64,000 nt of DNA from Cloeon dipterum (lineage: Eukaryota; Arthropoda; Insecta; Ephemeroptera; Baetidae). Each line of letters starts with the position of its first letter. Positions within the stretch are counted from its first letter, which is position 1. The notes beneath the pieces were generated by a model, which ran no database searches, was not told where the DNA came from, and worked only from the letters and a program-made list of their open reading frames with translations. This document shows positions 35,510 to 47,436 of the stretch, piece by piece. Position numbers and translations under genes: made by a program. The DNA is taken from positions 7,378,001-7,442,000 of the forward strand of contig NC_088788.1 in assembly GCF_949628265.1 (NCBI RefSeq), given 5' to 3'.

Positions 35510-36328
35510 TAGTGCGTTCGCCGGGACGGGAATGTCTCAGGACTCCCGGAATCTCCCGGGAATTCCCGGCGCCAGGACCCAAATTTTTAGGCGGGAGCCA
35601 CGGTCGGGACGGGAGCGGGAAAGTTTTGCCGGGAGCGGGAATTCCCGGGAACCTAGTCAAAATTCACATTCACAACTCGCTTTTAATTTTCCTAGAATGA
35701 TTAAAAAATTGCTAGGAATGTTTTGTATATTAGATATTTTTCACGGTTTGATAACTTTATGAACTGTCCTAATTTCAATTTGCGGAGTTCAAGCTGTAAT
35801 ATTTCATTTTTGTCATTCACTACAACTAAAAATGTTACAGAATACAGAATTTTCTTTCATTGATGATTCACGCCACTTAAAATAGTCGGGAGAAAAGTTC
35901 TTGATCTAAATAAAATGCAGTTTTTTAGGTTTAGTTTTACTAATTTCTGCATCTACAGAAAATTGAATTTTATTTAAAACTTAGTATTTAACGTTGACCA
36001 GTAAAAATTGCCTCCGTGGATTTTTTATCAAAGAAAAGTATAATTTATAACTTCAACACGGAAAAATAAAAGATCATAGTAAGTTTGTATTTGTAAATAT
36101 GCGAGCTAAGAATTAAAAATTATCAACGCACATTGCTGGTGTCTACTTTCGATTTTAAAATTTTTGGCGGGAAATCGGGAGCGGGAAGGATCGGGAAATA
36201 AGAGTCGGGAGCGGGAATTCCCGGGAAAAATATTTGGTAAGGGCACCAGGAAATTCCGGTAACAGAGGAAACATTTTTTCGGGACCGGGACTCCCAGGGA
36301 GAAAAATTTGCTCCCGAAGAACGCACTA
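35510..36328. mobile_element. Non-autonomous hAT-type element
   Basis: An 819-base element starts TAGTGCGTTC and ends GAACGCACTA, a perfect 10-base inverted terminus, and is flanked by the identical 8-base duplication GTGCTGAG at 35502-35509 and 36329-36336. Eight-base duplications with YARNG-type ends are diagnostic of hAT transposons. Both subterminal regions carry repeated GGGAGCGGGAATTCCCGGGA blocks, palindromic around GAATTC. The interior is AT-rich and non-coding. Perfect target duplication suggests recent insertion. Confidence 0.9.
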
Positions 36329-36554
36329 GTGCTGAGTAATCGGACCGCACGCGTTCAAGTTCAGCACCGGCTGGCACAACGGGCGCATCAGCAAAATATT
36401 GTAAAGTGAATAACCGCGGAGCTGAGATTAACAATATGAAAATCTGTTATGTTAAATGCCGAGCTATTCTTAGCAATTTCAAACGCTATCAAAGCCAAAA
36501 CTATTTATAGTCATGGATTTGTGTGATTGTTGCTTGTCGACAAGAAATCCACTA

Positions 36555-36729
36555 CCGGCGGGACAAAGGAACTGAGACGCCCCGAACAAAACACACACCG
36601 AGGCTGACAATTAAAGTGATCATCTAGAAGTCGCTGGACGAAAAGAAGAACCGCGGATTCTGCTTCCTCGAGTGCGAGGCGGCGTCGCTGTCCAAGCGCC
36701 GGCTCGGCACGGGCCGCGTCAAGGTGTGA
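36555..36729 (+). pseudogene. hnRNP Q/Syncrip RRM fragment, copy B
   Basis: Same decayed fragment as at 22398, with the same TAG and TGA, so the decay predates the duplication. The KKNRGFCFLE and KRRLGTGRVKV blocks are kept. Confidence 0.8.
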
Positions 36730-37758
36730 AGCTGTGAGATTTCTTCCGGGGCCGCTTAACACGATTTTTCCAAAGCCGCCGACAATTTTAACGCACTCAA
36801 CGCGCACTATTCAACAACTGCGAAACGGTTTTAAATTTCTAATAATTCAATTGAATTGAGATCAGTCCCAAGGCCGACGCTGCGGCCTCTTTTGCCACTC
36901 CGCCGACTGTTTATTGTTCACAACCACCTGCAAGCGCTAAGGGCTTTTGTTTAATTCATAATTTGAAGAGCGCTTTGGAAACAAACCATTGACAAAATAA
37001 CCGTTTAATTTTTGAGAATTTAACCGTGTTACTGTCTCAAAATGTCAAAGTTCAAATTAATATCGGATGTTTACCCCCCGCTCAGTCAAAACACATTCTA
37101 TAATCAAATGCATTCGATAAAAGGAAAAATAAGTCTCACGTGAATCTCGCGGTTTCTGGGGTTGCCTTTTTCTCCAACACTGAAGTCCAGCCAACGCCCG
37201 TGTGCCCGTGATGTGCAGATGGACAATAAAGTTTAGTTTTGCTTTATAACGTGTTTGTTTATATTGAACTGTATTTCCCCACATAGGGCTTCGCTTTTTA
37301 ATGAAACAGATTAGCAATATTAAGGTTAAAGCGTAAATTAGAACCACTACTAATTGTAAGCGGCGGAGCCAGTGGGGCGCCGACCCGCGGATCAGCTGGC
37401 AGCGGCGGCGAACCCTCACAGTTATTTTTGTTGTTGTCAATGTGGGGATGCCTTGTTGCGCTGCCGATCTGCTATAAAATACTTTTTAATCTAAATTAAT
37501 AATCGTAACTCAAAAGACAGATTATTTAGCTTTATATAGTCAAATTAATAGTATTATAGTGACTCTTTGTATTTTTCCTCATAATTTGAGTTCAGATAAT
37601 CCTTTGTTTTTAATAATGTACCCATTTTCAAATTAGTATATTATGTAGCAAGTGAAAATATACTGATTAAGCTATTTATTTTAAACCTCAGTTAATGTTG
37701 AAATTAAAGACATATTATTTTTTTTTAATAAGAGAGAGGCTCGTTAACTGGTACTGCA

Positions 37759-37764
37759 TATAAA
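37759..37764 (+). promoter_or_regulatory. TATA box of LRR gene, copy B
   Basis: TATAAA in the context GCATATAAACGCC; the leader that follows ends at a donor after 37943 (CCAAGAAG then GTAAAA). Confidence 0.6.
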
Positions 37765-38599
37765 CGCCTCGGATTGGAAAGATATTTTCATTCCAGTTTT
37801 CCTGCTCAAACCAACAACACACACTAATTATAGAAGAATTTGTGGGAAAAGCGAGAAAACAAGAAAAAAAAGTAGAAGGACGGCCCTGCAAGTTTACTTT
37901 TGACATTGTTCTGCTACCGAAAGGCTCGTTCTCCACCAAGAAGGTAAAATATTTTTAATTTACTCTTAATGTCACAAAAACATTTCTTATTTTAATTTGA
38001 TATTGATATAAAAATTAGAACTGTTTTCACTTAGGATAATTTTGAGTGACAGCAGGCAACCTTGACTAGCGGCAATCGTGCCCAAAGTAAAAATGGTGGA
38101 AAGGGTTTCGTTCTTAGGGACGGTATTTTAAGGGTGGTTGTGGCCTAAAAGTAATGCTACTTAAAATAAAAAAATTTGCTTGCAATATTTTTGATTTCCT
38201 GCTTTTAATGAGTGTATTTCAAGAACAAGACCGTAAAACAATATTGGATTTTGGATCGTAAAACAATCTCTTGACACTCGTACAGGAATCAAAAGAGTGC
38301 TATTTGTTTCACACATTCAGACGCCATCTTGGATCATCGCAGTGCAAATCAATTTTTTCGCACATCTGGCCCCCGCTGAATGAACTGATTTTGGTTCTCC
38401 GGGCCGGATGCACTCTCTATTAAAAAAAGTTTATAATACGAGCCAGAAAAACGGGGGAAAATACAGTTATTTTAAAATACTTTGAAACGCATTCTCACAA
38501 TCAGATGAAAACTGACCCACTGTCCAAATGCGGCTGGCTTTGAGCCCATATATCATATCAAATTTGTAATCCTGCTTTTTTCAGCTCTAGTTTTCATTG

Positions 38600-40534
38600 A
38601 TGATGGATGATGAAGAGGTTTTGCGTTTGACCAAAAGAAAGCTTCAAATGATGAAACTAGGGAAAAATAGCTTATCGTTGGAGAATCTGGCTGTTCGAGA
38701 CATAATTGGAAATCTGATGTACTACGTTGAATTTCCAGATAAGAGGGAAAATCTGCAAAAATTGCGTGAGCTGTTATGAATGATATATTTTCTACATGTA
38801 AATGAATAATTCATAGCTCGTGTTTTGAGGGAAAAGTTGCTGCAAGAGATGATGAGAGGAAAATGTAACGCGGAATTTAGGGAAGAGGAAAAATTTAAAA
38901 TAATGATGGAGGTCTTCCCAATTTTACTTAGTTCAAGAACACGTTCCATCGAACTGAATGGAATTTTATCCTTTTGTCCTGATAGATATGTGAACGATTC
39001 ATTCGAAAAGGTTTGATAATATTTTTCTCTTCAAAAGCAAATGAAAATAAAAATTATTTATTATTCTAGACACTCCCTTACTGCGAAGAATTGCTTAATA
39101 GCGCCACAACACTGGCTCCAAACATCAATGAGCTGACTATCCAGAGAAACCATGCGATCAAAACTAAAATTGAACGAAAGCGTTGCACCCCGAGAATGCT
39201 GGAAATGATGAGAAAAATGCTCAATTTAAACCGGCTTTTCGTCGAGTTGTACTCATTTGAGGTGGACGAAATTTTGAACCTGTGTAAAAATCTACCGAAC
39301 CTGCAATTTCTCAACGTCAGACTCGAAGATACGGATATTCATCCTTCAGCAGAAGAAATTAAAAGCAGCTTGTTCAACGTGAAGGAATTTATCTTTGAAT
39401 CACAAGACAACTATTACGACAATCACTTTTGGTTGAGGGTTTTGTGCATTCAAAATCTCCCGAAAATTGAGGTTGTGCAGCTTTACTGCAATGTCACCCT
39501 ACGAGACTTGCACTGTATATTTACCAGACCATTTGAAAATGAATCCTCGCTCAGATTCACTGAAACTTCAAATCTGCGACATTTGTATGTGTGCGTCGAT
39601 TATTCAGATTATGACACGGACACTCTTCATGATATGTTTCCAAACATTACTGTTCTCATGGTAACTCTATTGAAAAAATTAGAATAATTGAAAATTAATG
39701 TTTTCTAATGTTTAAGGTTGACTTCTATTTCAAATTTTGTTCAAGGGATTCACTGTACAGATTTTCTAAAATCAATTGTCTGCACCTCATCAATATGACG
39801 AGTCACTATTTGGAAGATCAACAGATGTGGTGGCAAACATATGGCGGAAATCTTCGAACTCTTGTTCTTTCCGAAGAGACATTATGCATCGACAATTTTG
39901 TAGATTTGAATTCTATTTTAAAACAGTGTCCCAACCTGGAGAAGATTGCATTGCTGAATATTGTTAACATCAAGCCGAAGAAAATTGAATGTTTTGCTGA
40001 GCTGAAGGAATTGGAATGGAAGTGTCGTGAGGGTACCTATGATTTAAGGTAAACCTATTTTAAACGCACGAAAAATATTTTTTAATAATTGAATGATAAA
40101 GTGAGAGTGACAGACAAATGGACTTATCAAGCATCTTAGTAGCACCGAAGTTAGAGATCCTTTCGATAGATTGTTGGGAGTTCGATAAGGCTGGCATTAG
40201 AACGGTGATCTCGATGATTCAAAATAATGAAATCCTGGCCCAGCTGCACACTTTGAAATTACACACGTACCATCCAGTAGGAGAGGGAGCTGAGGATGAT
40301 GTTGAGCTGAGGGATTTACTTTTCGATCTTGTGAAGAGTTCAAGTGCTTTTCTTCCTAAACTTACCAATATCAAATTTTACTCTTCTAAATACAAGAAGA
40401 ACCTTTGGGGCTGTTACACCGCATTAAAAAAAAAATTGACAGATCCTTTTATGGTGCATGAAAGATATCAAGATGATGATATTTATGCAGATGAATTTAT
40501 TTTGCGTTTAATGGATCTTTTTGAGTCAAAATAG
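38600..40534 (+). CDS. Leucine-rich-repeat protein, copy B
   Basis: Exons 38600-38765, 38817-39010, 39070-39660, 39717-40048 and 40114-40534 reproduce the copy A model exactly in length (567 residues) with all splice sites kept. Protein differences are few and scattered, for example SKCILTRPFG versus LHCIFTRPFE in exon 3, FKCFSTDS versus FKFCSRDS and YWQTYGG versus WWQTYGG in exon 4. Both copies are open throughout, which argues that both are expressed. Leader intron is about 1.1 kb shorter than in copy A, so regulation through that intron may differ. Confidence 0.85.
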
Positions 40535-40693
40535 TATCACAACAATGTTTATGAAAAACGCATTGGAAATTTTAGGAAAATATCTTAATTCTAAGTGTAA
40601 TTAAAGCATGAAGAAATTTAGAGTTGTTTATTCTGTTTGTGGAACTTTTAAAGCTGGATATTGCAAAATAAATCTCAAGCGAGAAGCGAAGAC

Positions 40694-41078
40694 TTTTTTT
40701 TGCTCTTTTTATCCCTGTCCTCTCGGAGCGGGAAGGGCGCGCACTACACTAGCACGAATGCTGAAACCCGGGTCCCAATAACACCGCGAACGGATAACAT
40801 GGGCGCACCAGGCCGCACAGGGAACCAGCCCACTCAAGGGCCACTTGCCTCCGCACCGAGGACTGCATTGAAACGCTAGACATTCGTCCCGTGAAGCCAA
40901 ACCACGCATGCTGGAAAGGTGCAAACCAGCCCGTTGAGCAATTTGAGCAATTCGAGTCACTAAACTAACCACTTTTGCCATCTCTGACATTGGGTAGCCA
41001 GTATTAGATCTCCGAACTGCTCAAATACCTCCCATTGCTTTGACACTCCTGAGAGTGCCTTAACAATGCGAGCCAACC
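40694..41078 (-). repeat. SINE-like element, copy 2
   Basis: Orthologous to copy 1 within the duplication, at the same position after the LRR gene. It lacks about 20 bases present in copy 1 (around AGTAGCGAGTTGCC). Confidence 0.7.
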
Positions 41079-41365
41079 AGGGTAAAACTAATTTGCAGTC
41101 ACCAAACTATACCTTAAAACTAAACATGTTTTGAAACTTTTTGTATCTTTATTAATAACAGAATTTATTTTTTGTTATTGTTCGTGAGCCCGAAGGACTT
41201 GAAAATAATATTAATATTTCAAACCTTATCAGGACAAACATCAATATCAGTGAATAATATTTCTCATAAATTAAACATTCCTTATATATACAACACACGT
41301 GTATGTGCGTGTGGTGGTCCGCAGAGAAGCCAGCAAGATGACGGGAAACCCAGCCGCAGAAACAA

Positions 41366-42003
41366 ATGACAGGTAAATTTTTTTGCAATAATTTGCTGAG
41401 ACTTAATAATTCAGCAAAGCAGGTCTCTCATCCATGGACCAAACTTGATGAAAATGATATTCACGACAGTGTGTTCCATCGTTCACTGGACTAGCGTTGG
41501 TAAAAATTTTGATTAATAAAGAGAAATGGCTTTAATGGGTTTTTTTTTGCCACCGCACAGATCCTGATTCAAGCATTTTGAAAATGTTGCTTTCGGCGCT
41601 GCCCTTGTTGTCGGGCATGTACGTGGTGCGATTTGCCACCGCTCTCAATGCGTCCGTCTTGGTCTTTTTGCGTATCTGCCACATCTGCTCCTTTACTGAA
41701 TGTCATTTTGATGTCCCAGATCTTACCTCAAAGGAGCATATGCACCTCAATATTGGTCAGTATCTCACTTTTCTAAAGCTAAAAATGTACTTATCTCTTG
41801 CAGCCGTGCAATAGTTTGTTTGGTATTTAAAAAACAGGAAATATTTTTCTTATCATGTCAACACAAACGTACTTTTGTTTGAATCTGTTTTTCAACAGCT
41901 GAGATAATAACCATCGCAATTTATTTCAGCTTTGGCACTCTTCGTTATCGGCTCGGTTTATCACCTGTGGAGATGGAGAAAATATTCTTTAAAGCAAGAT
42001 TAG
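41366..42003 (+). CDS. 91-residue two-pass membrane protein, copy B
   Basis: Exons 41366-41372, 41561-41755 and 41930-42003, same phases and length as copy A. Changes include SVTE to SFTE in the loop, ASAL to ALAL at the last junction and KSSLK to KYSLK near the end. The frame is intact. Confidence 0.65.
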
Positions 42004-42450
42004 TCTGCACTCGTCACATCTAGTTTTAATCTAGGAAATAAAGCTAGAAGGCGGATTTTGAGTACTAGATTTATCTTTTTGCTGCGAGATCAGAAATCAT
42101 TCAGAAAAACACTGCTTTAATTCTCCGTCTCGATTAATTTTCCGATGTGATTTCATAAAATGTATAGCTGCATGCATTTACAATTTATAGCCAAATAATT
42201 GTAATTTTGCAGCAATAGTAAGAAATAAAAAAATTTGAGGAGCATTATTTTAAATTGTTTTAATTGTTTCTGTTTAGATTTCTCTCACAAAATTTAGTCC
42301 ATTTCCCTAAAACTTTAAAAAGAGCAGACGAAAATGAAAACAATAACTTTTTTATTATTCACTTTGCCTCTTCAAAATAAAATCTGACGAGAAACCATTT
42401 ATTCTAATTACTTTTGTCACAGAGGAAGCAAAAATAGTTTATTAGCAAGA

Positions 42451-42867
42451 CTGCGAGCCCGTTGGCTCGCATTGTTAAGGCACTCTCAGGAGTGTCAAAG
42501 CAATGGGAGGTATTTGAGCAGTTGGGAGATCTAATACTGGCTACCCAATGTCAGAAATGGCAAAAAGGGGTTAGTTTAGTGGTTCAAAATGCTCAAATTG
42601 CTCAACGGGCTGGGAGGCGACTCGCTACTTGCTGCTTTGCACCTTTCCAGCATACGCGATTTGGCTTCACGGGACGAATGTCTAGCGTTTCAATGCAGTC
42701 CTCGGTGCGGAGGCAAGTGGCCCTTGAGTGGGCTGGGTCCCTGTGCGGCCTGGTGCGCCCATGTTATCCGTTCGCAGTGTTATTGGGATCCGGGTTTCAG
42801 CATTCGTGCTAGTGCAGTGCGCGCCCTTCCCGCTCCGAGAGGACAGGGATAAAGAGAGCAAAAAAAA
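42451..42867 (+). repeat. SINE-like element, copy 4, with empty site in copy A
   Basis: Starts CTGCGAGCCCGTTGGCTCGC and ends AGAGAGCAAAAAAAAA. Copy A reads straight through (TTAGCAAGATGTAGAG near 29505-29520), while here TTAGCAAGA precedes and AAGATGTAGAG follows the element, giving an apparent AAGA duplication. Insertion therefore followed the segmental duplication. Confidence 0.85.
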
Positions 42868-43461
42868 AAGATGTAGAGCGTGGATTGGTGAACTGAGGAA
42901 TTCAAAAGTGGTCACAAAAACAATAATGTTTATTTAAATACGATAGATGGGGTTAAAAAATAGCTACACATAAATCAACATAAATATTTTCACTTGCTAA
43001 TTATCATTTTTTGAAAAAGGTACACTATTGAAAACTAATTAAAAGGCAAAATGCAAAGAGACACTTCTGATTTTAGTATTGCAAGGAAAATTACTCAGGT
43101 GAACAATTGTGCGAAGAAAAAGTCAAGTCGAATATGTGTTTGCGAGCCCTACAGAGCGGCGTGAAAATACGAGGAGAAATCGAGCCGCAGGAGGCGAGAG
43201 ATTAATGAAATTGTGCGCGTGACATTTAGGGTGGCAGGCGACTTTAAATCTATTGTCGACAAATTGTGGGGACCAAGCGTCTTGAGTGTTCAAATTTATT
43301 GTCAACAAATTGAAAAAAAAACAAGCGTCTTTTATGTGTTTGTAATTTTTGCTTGAGGAATTGAGAAAGCGTGGAACACGTGTACTCTTCAGGGCAAAAA
43401 CATATTGTAGATTGTAAAAGGAATCGTTTTTTTGGCGTGGTGGCGTGTAGGAGAAGAAAAG

Positions 43462-43469
43462 TATAAATA
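43462..43469 (+). promoter_or_regulatory. TATA-like box of the first tandem secreted gene
   Basis: TATAAATA lies 115 bases before the ATG at 43577. The two sister genes have CATAAATA at the same place (47322 and 49893), embedded in a strongly conserved block ending GAGACGAGTCGGAGGTGAAG. Confidence 0.6.
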
Positions 43470-43576
43470 AGGGATGAAAATAGGAAAAAGGGAATAGAGC
43501 TTTGGGAGCCGAGACGAGTCGGAGGTGAAGTGCAAGTGCAGCTTTATTGCAACTAGTTTCCTGGACACGAATCAAC

Positions 43577-44471
43577 ATGCGCGCTACGATCGCCATCCTC
43601 CTCCTCATCGGCCTTGCCCAGGTATTAAAAAGATTTCATATATTTTGCTTTCGAGCCGATTTAAGCGAAAAATTAGCGAAAATCCTAACGTTTTTATCAA
43701 TATTTTTAAAATATTTGTTATTTCCGTGAGCAGCAAATTGTACAAAATAACGGAAACCAATATTTTTGCGTTATTTATTTTTAATTAATCTAAAAAATCG
43801 TAATAAACAAAAGAGGCCTATTTCTTTGAGCATAGCGGTTTTTATCAATGAGCTGCTGACTTTAAAAAAAATACTTAAAGCGCTTAAACTACTAAACACT
43901 TAAAATTCAATAAAATCAATATCAAATTTTGAACTATAAAATCCACATGAAAATGGTTTTGACAGTAAAAGACGACTTTTAGAAGAGTTAAAATGGATCT
44001 AAACCTTTTTCACAGAGAAAATTATATAATTGTCCACGAAGTCAAGTAAACAAATTTATAAATTAGCCTTTTTAATTTTCAAAACCTGAAAAACTAATTG
44101 TTGATCGTGTTTGATTTCAGTGCATGGCCCATCCTGTCGCTCAGGAGAGTGCGTCAGTAATGTTGCCACTCGTCCCCCGCGTCACGGAGAAACCGACTGA
44201 TGGGGCAGTGATCGACGCTCCTGCTGAGGTTTCGCCGACCCCCGATGAATTCCTGCTGAAAGCTCTTCTTGAATGGATTCGGCAAGTTTCAATGGAGGAC
44301 GAAAGAGGTTGGAGGTTTACGAATCACAAATTAGATGTCCCTGTTAACGCCTTCCGCTGGACATCCAATGATTACGCGAGGCTGTCAAATCGGATTGTTC
44401 GTTTGTATGCTCACATGAAAATGAAGATCGAAGATGAAAAAAGGAAAATGGATGATGATATGGCAGCATGA
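43577..44471 (+). CDS. Secreted protein of the MRATIAI tandem family, member 1
   Basis: Exon 1 (43577-43621) encodes exactly the signal core MRATIAILLLIGLAQ, splicing in phase 0 to exon 2 (44121-44471, starting CMAHPVAQESAS), 131 residues. The signal is probably cleaved after the first residues of exon 2. The mature part is hydrophilic with a Pro-rich start (VPRVTEKPT) and a helical rest containing DEFLLKALLEW and LDVPVNAFRWT...DYARLSNRI; it has no disulphide pattern. The family is not recognised. Adjacent sisters at 47437 and 50008 keep the architecture. A conserved TATA-like box and about 110-base leader precede it, so coordinated expression is likely. Extracellular function unknown. Confidence 0.75.
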
Positions 44472-45247
44472 CACTCCTCTGCCCGGTCTGCCCCAACGCG
44501 CGGCCGTCGACCGCTAATCGAAAAACCACTGTTTTATGTATAAAATTGGCTTTCCTTTTTTCCTTAATCGACTTAACGTAATTTACGGCCAATTTCGAGA
44601 TCGAAAGTCTTTTTCTCTGTTAGAGTCACTTCGATAAAAAATAAACCAAACCCAACTCAATTTCTAAAGCTCATAATACACGTTGTTTCACTATTTTTGT
44701 CCTCCTTCATGACCAGCAACATATATAATTAAGTCAAAGATAAAGTACTCTGAATATTAAAGGCTCACTGAATGTCTATTTTTAGCAAGGTAATTAATTA
44801 AGTACCTGTAAAAATTAAAAGGTATCCCCTGGTGTTCTTGACTGATCGAGACAAACACCGATTAATAATTGAAGAATTAATTAAAGCAGATTTAGCAGGA
44901 TTAGTCCAGGACACCAGAGGATACTTTTTAATTTTTAAAGGTACATTAAAGAGACATTACACCTTTTTTGGCACTTAAAACAAATTAAATTATTAAAAGT
45001 AATATTACCGTGGCGCATATCCTGGCTATTGAATAATTAAGATTGGCTCCGGGATTCATCAATAAGTTGTGGCAAACCTTTTTACAATAGATCTTGTTTG
45101 TCCCTTCTGGTCGCTGAGGGAATTTATGACAAATAGCAATAATTAAATAAGAGAGACGGACGAACGTGAGGAGCGCCGCCGCGACGACGAACAAGAGAGA
45201 TGCCGCCGCAGCAGCGAGCCGTTCCAGGACTGCGAGCTGTAAGTTAA

Positions 45248-45966
45248 AGAGGAATGATAGTGAATTTCCCCGCAAAATCCTTTAACGCACATACACAGAT
45301 TAGGTCCTGACGATCATTTACAGTTAAAAAATGCACATGCAGCACTGTAAATTTTCGAGAAAATCGGCCTCAAACTTAGCATTGTTTTAAAAGGAGAATT
45401 CTAAAAGAAATTGTGCAATCGTGATTTTCACTGGAATTCCGCATTTCCCCCAAAAAAGACTCTGGCTGTCAGATAGATTTCGATGAGAGGATTCCAAATC
45501 ATGTGAGAAAACATAGTCAAGCACTGAAAATTTCGTAGAAAATTGGCAAAAACAATCTGATAGGCCAGCGCTGCCGCCGCTGCCGGCAAACAGAGGGGGG
45601 CGTTCACGCGGTCGCTTCTGATTGTATTACAGAAGGTACCGGCGCGGAACCTATTAACTTCACTCAATTATCATTTTAATTCCGTTTTCATTATTAGAAA
45701 AATTTGAAATTTTCATACATGGTAAACAATGAATAAAAAATAAAATAAATAAAAAATTTATTTGTACTGCACACTTTTTCATAATTTTCCTCTATCCGAA
45801 ATCAATTAATTTCCTTTGCTCAAAAAAGAGGGCGAAACTAGTATAATTTGAAAAATTGGATTTTATGCCACAATTAGGTCTGAAAGGCATGGAAAAAAGG
45901 GCGGTTTAGGATTAAATTTACATGAAATTTCATTTTTTTAAATAAAAAATCACTGTACATTCCACT
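45248..45966. mobile_element. Longer TTAA-flanked element with empty site nearby
   Basis: Starts AGAGGAATGATAG and ends GTACATTCCACT, with TTAA at 45244-45247 and 45967-45970. The sister unit at 51.6 kb has an uninterrupted GTAAGTTAAGGGG (TTAA at 51637-51640) with matching flanks (TGCGAGC before; AAGGCACTA...TATTTTCTGG after). The element is 719 bases, non-coding, and shares ends and internal blocks with the MITEs at 16.1 and 18.5 kb. Confidence 0.85.
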
Positions 45967-46730
45967 TTAAGGGCTTGGAAGGCACTAATAATATTTTCTG
46001 GTTTCGCTGTGTTGCAGAAATTCGCAACATGACATTATTATATAAGTTTAAATATAAATTTTAGTTTGATCTATTATTGGAGAAATTAATTAAGAATAAT
46101 GTATTATGAAAGTCACATTATTTTTCCATTTATTGCTTGCATTTCATTTAAGAATATGTTTCAAAGGAGCGCGTGAATAAAAATTTAATGTTATTTTGAA
46201 TTTCATGTTTTATTTTCAGAATAGTCGTTTTGAGCAGAAATAAAATCACGATACAGTTAAATTATTCAAGAATTAATAATTTGTCAATAATTTTCTTTTG
46301 ATTTCAAAGCACTGTTCGAATTATGCATTAACTTTTTCTCCTGGCAAAACAAAATATTTATGATTTCCATTTTTGTATTTCAGCAGTTGAGATTTTAACC
46401 ATCGTATATATAATTTATTTCAGCTTCGAAATTGGAAGGGAGCCATGTTTATTAACAGACATATGTTCACGAGACACGCTTGTCACGGTTTTCACTATTT
46501 GATCTGTAATAAATTGACCTATCACTCCTGCGCGAGTGAGGACTGCGAGTGCAAATTCTGTGATATTAAACAAATTAACTTTTACCATTTTTTTTTAATG
46601 TGTTAAGAACAATCTGACGTTGTGCCAAGCCGCCAAAGCAAAAACGAGCATTGATATGTGATTTAATTACTCTGTATATTATGTCTGTTGTACACCTTTT
46701 GGTGTTTAATAAATATTTCATTCATTTCAG

Positions 46731-46798
46731 CTTCGGCACTCTTCGTTTTCCGCTGCACAGTTTTTCACCTGTGGAGAAAAGAATCGTCTTTTAAGTAA
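46731..46798 (+). pseudogene. Orphan last exon of the 91-residue membrane gene
   Basis: After ATTTCAG the exon reads ASALFVF, then CTVFHLWRKESSFK and a stop, homologous to the third exon at 28984 and 41930. The preceding exons are missing in this unit; a second decayed start of the same exon is at about 46423. Confidence 0.7.
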
Positions 46799-47436
46799 GA
46801 TTAGTCTGCACTCATCACACATCTAGTTTTAATTTAGGAAATACAAATAAAAGGGGAATATTGAGTACTATAGCTGTTAACTTTATGTTGAGTAAAATTA
46901 TGAGAGACCACTTCTAATTCTAATATGGCAAGGAAATTACTTAGGGAAAGAAATGTACGCAGCAAAGGTCAAGTCAAAAATGTGTTTGCGAGCACTAAAG
47001 AGCGGCGTGAGATCGAGCCGCATGTGGAGCAAGTCCAGCGCAGCACAATAAGCGAAAGATAAATGAAATTGTGCGCGTGACATTTAGGGTGGCAGGCGAC
47101 TTTAAATCTATGGTCGACAAATTGTGAGGACCGAGCGTCTTCGATGTTCAAATTTATTGTCAACAAATTGTAAAAACCAATCGTCTTTTAGGTGTTCGTA
47201 ATTTTTGCTTGAGGAATTGAGAAAGCGGGAGGCACACGTGTTCTCTTCAGGGCCAAAAACATATTGTAGATTGTAAAAGGAATCGTTTTTGGCGTGGTGG
47301 CGTGGGTAGGAAGAGAAAAAGCATAAATAAGGGATGAAAATCGGAAAAAGGGAATAGAGCTTTGGGAGCCGAGACGAGTCGGAGGTGAAGTGCAAGTGCA
47401 GCTATATTGCAACTAATTTTCTGGACACGAATCAAC

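Larger units (their letters stand above)
36501..43425. repeat. Segmental duplication, copy B
   Basis: Counterpart of 22344-30030 in the same orientation, with small indels, the loss of the 1137 bases corresponding to 24071-25207, and the extra SINE at 42451-42867. It runs on into the first gene of the tandem secreted family, whereas copy A stops before it. Confidence 0.9.

Noticed and set aside
35487-36434. Frames in and around the hAT element, e.g. 35487-35762 and 36123-36434
   Set aside because: They are produced by GGGAGCGGGAATTCCCG-type subterminal repeats, not by coding sequence.
43123-43608. Minus-strand 161-codon frame, with relatives at 47108-47468, 49398-49999 and 29732-30037
   Set aside because: It runs antisense through the promoter, leader and signal exon of the secreted family. 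Frames differ between units by frameshifts, so it is a shadow.
44985-45275. Minus-strand 96-codon hydrophobic frame
   Set aside because: The homologous blocks at 48640-48900 and 51350-51620 do not keep the frame.
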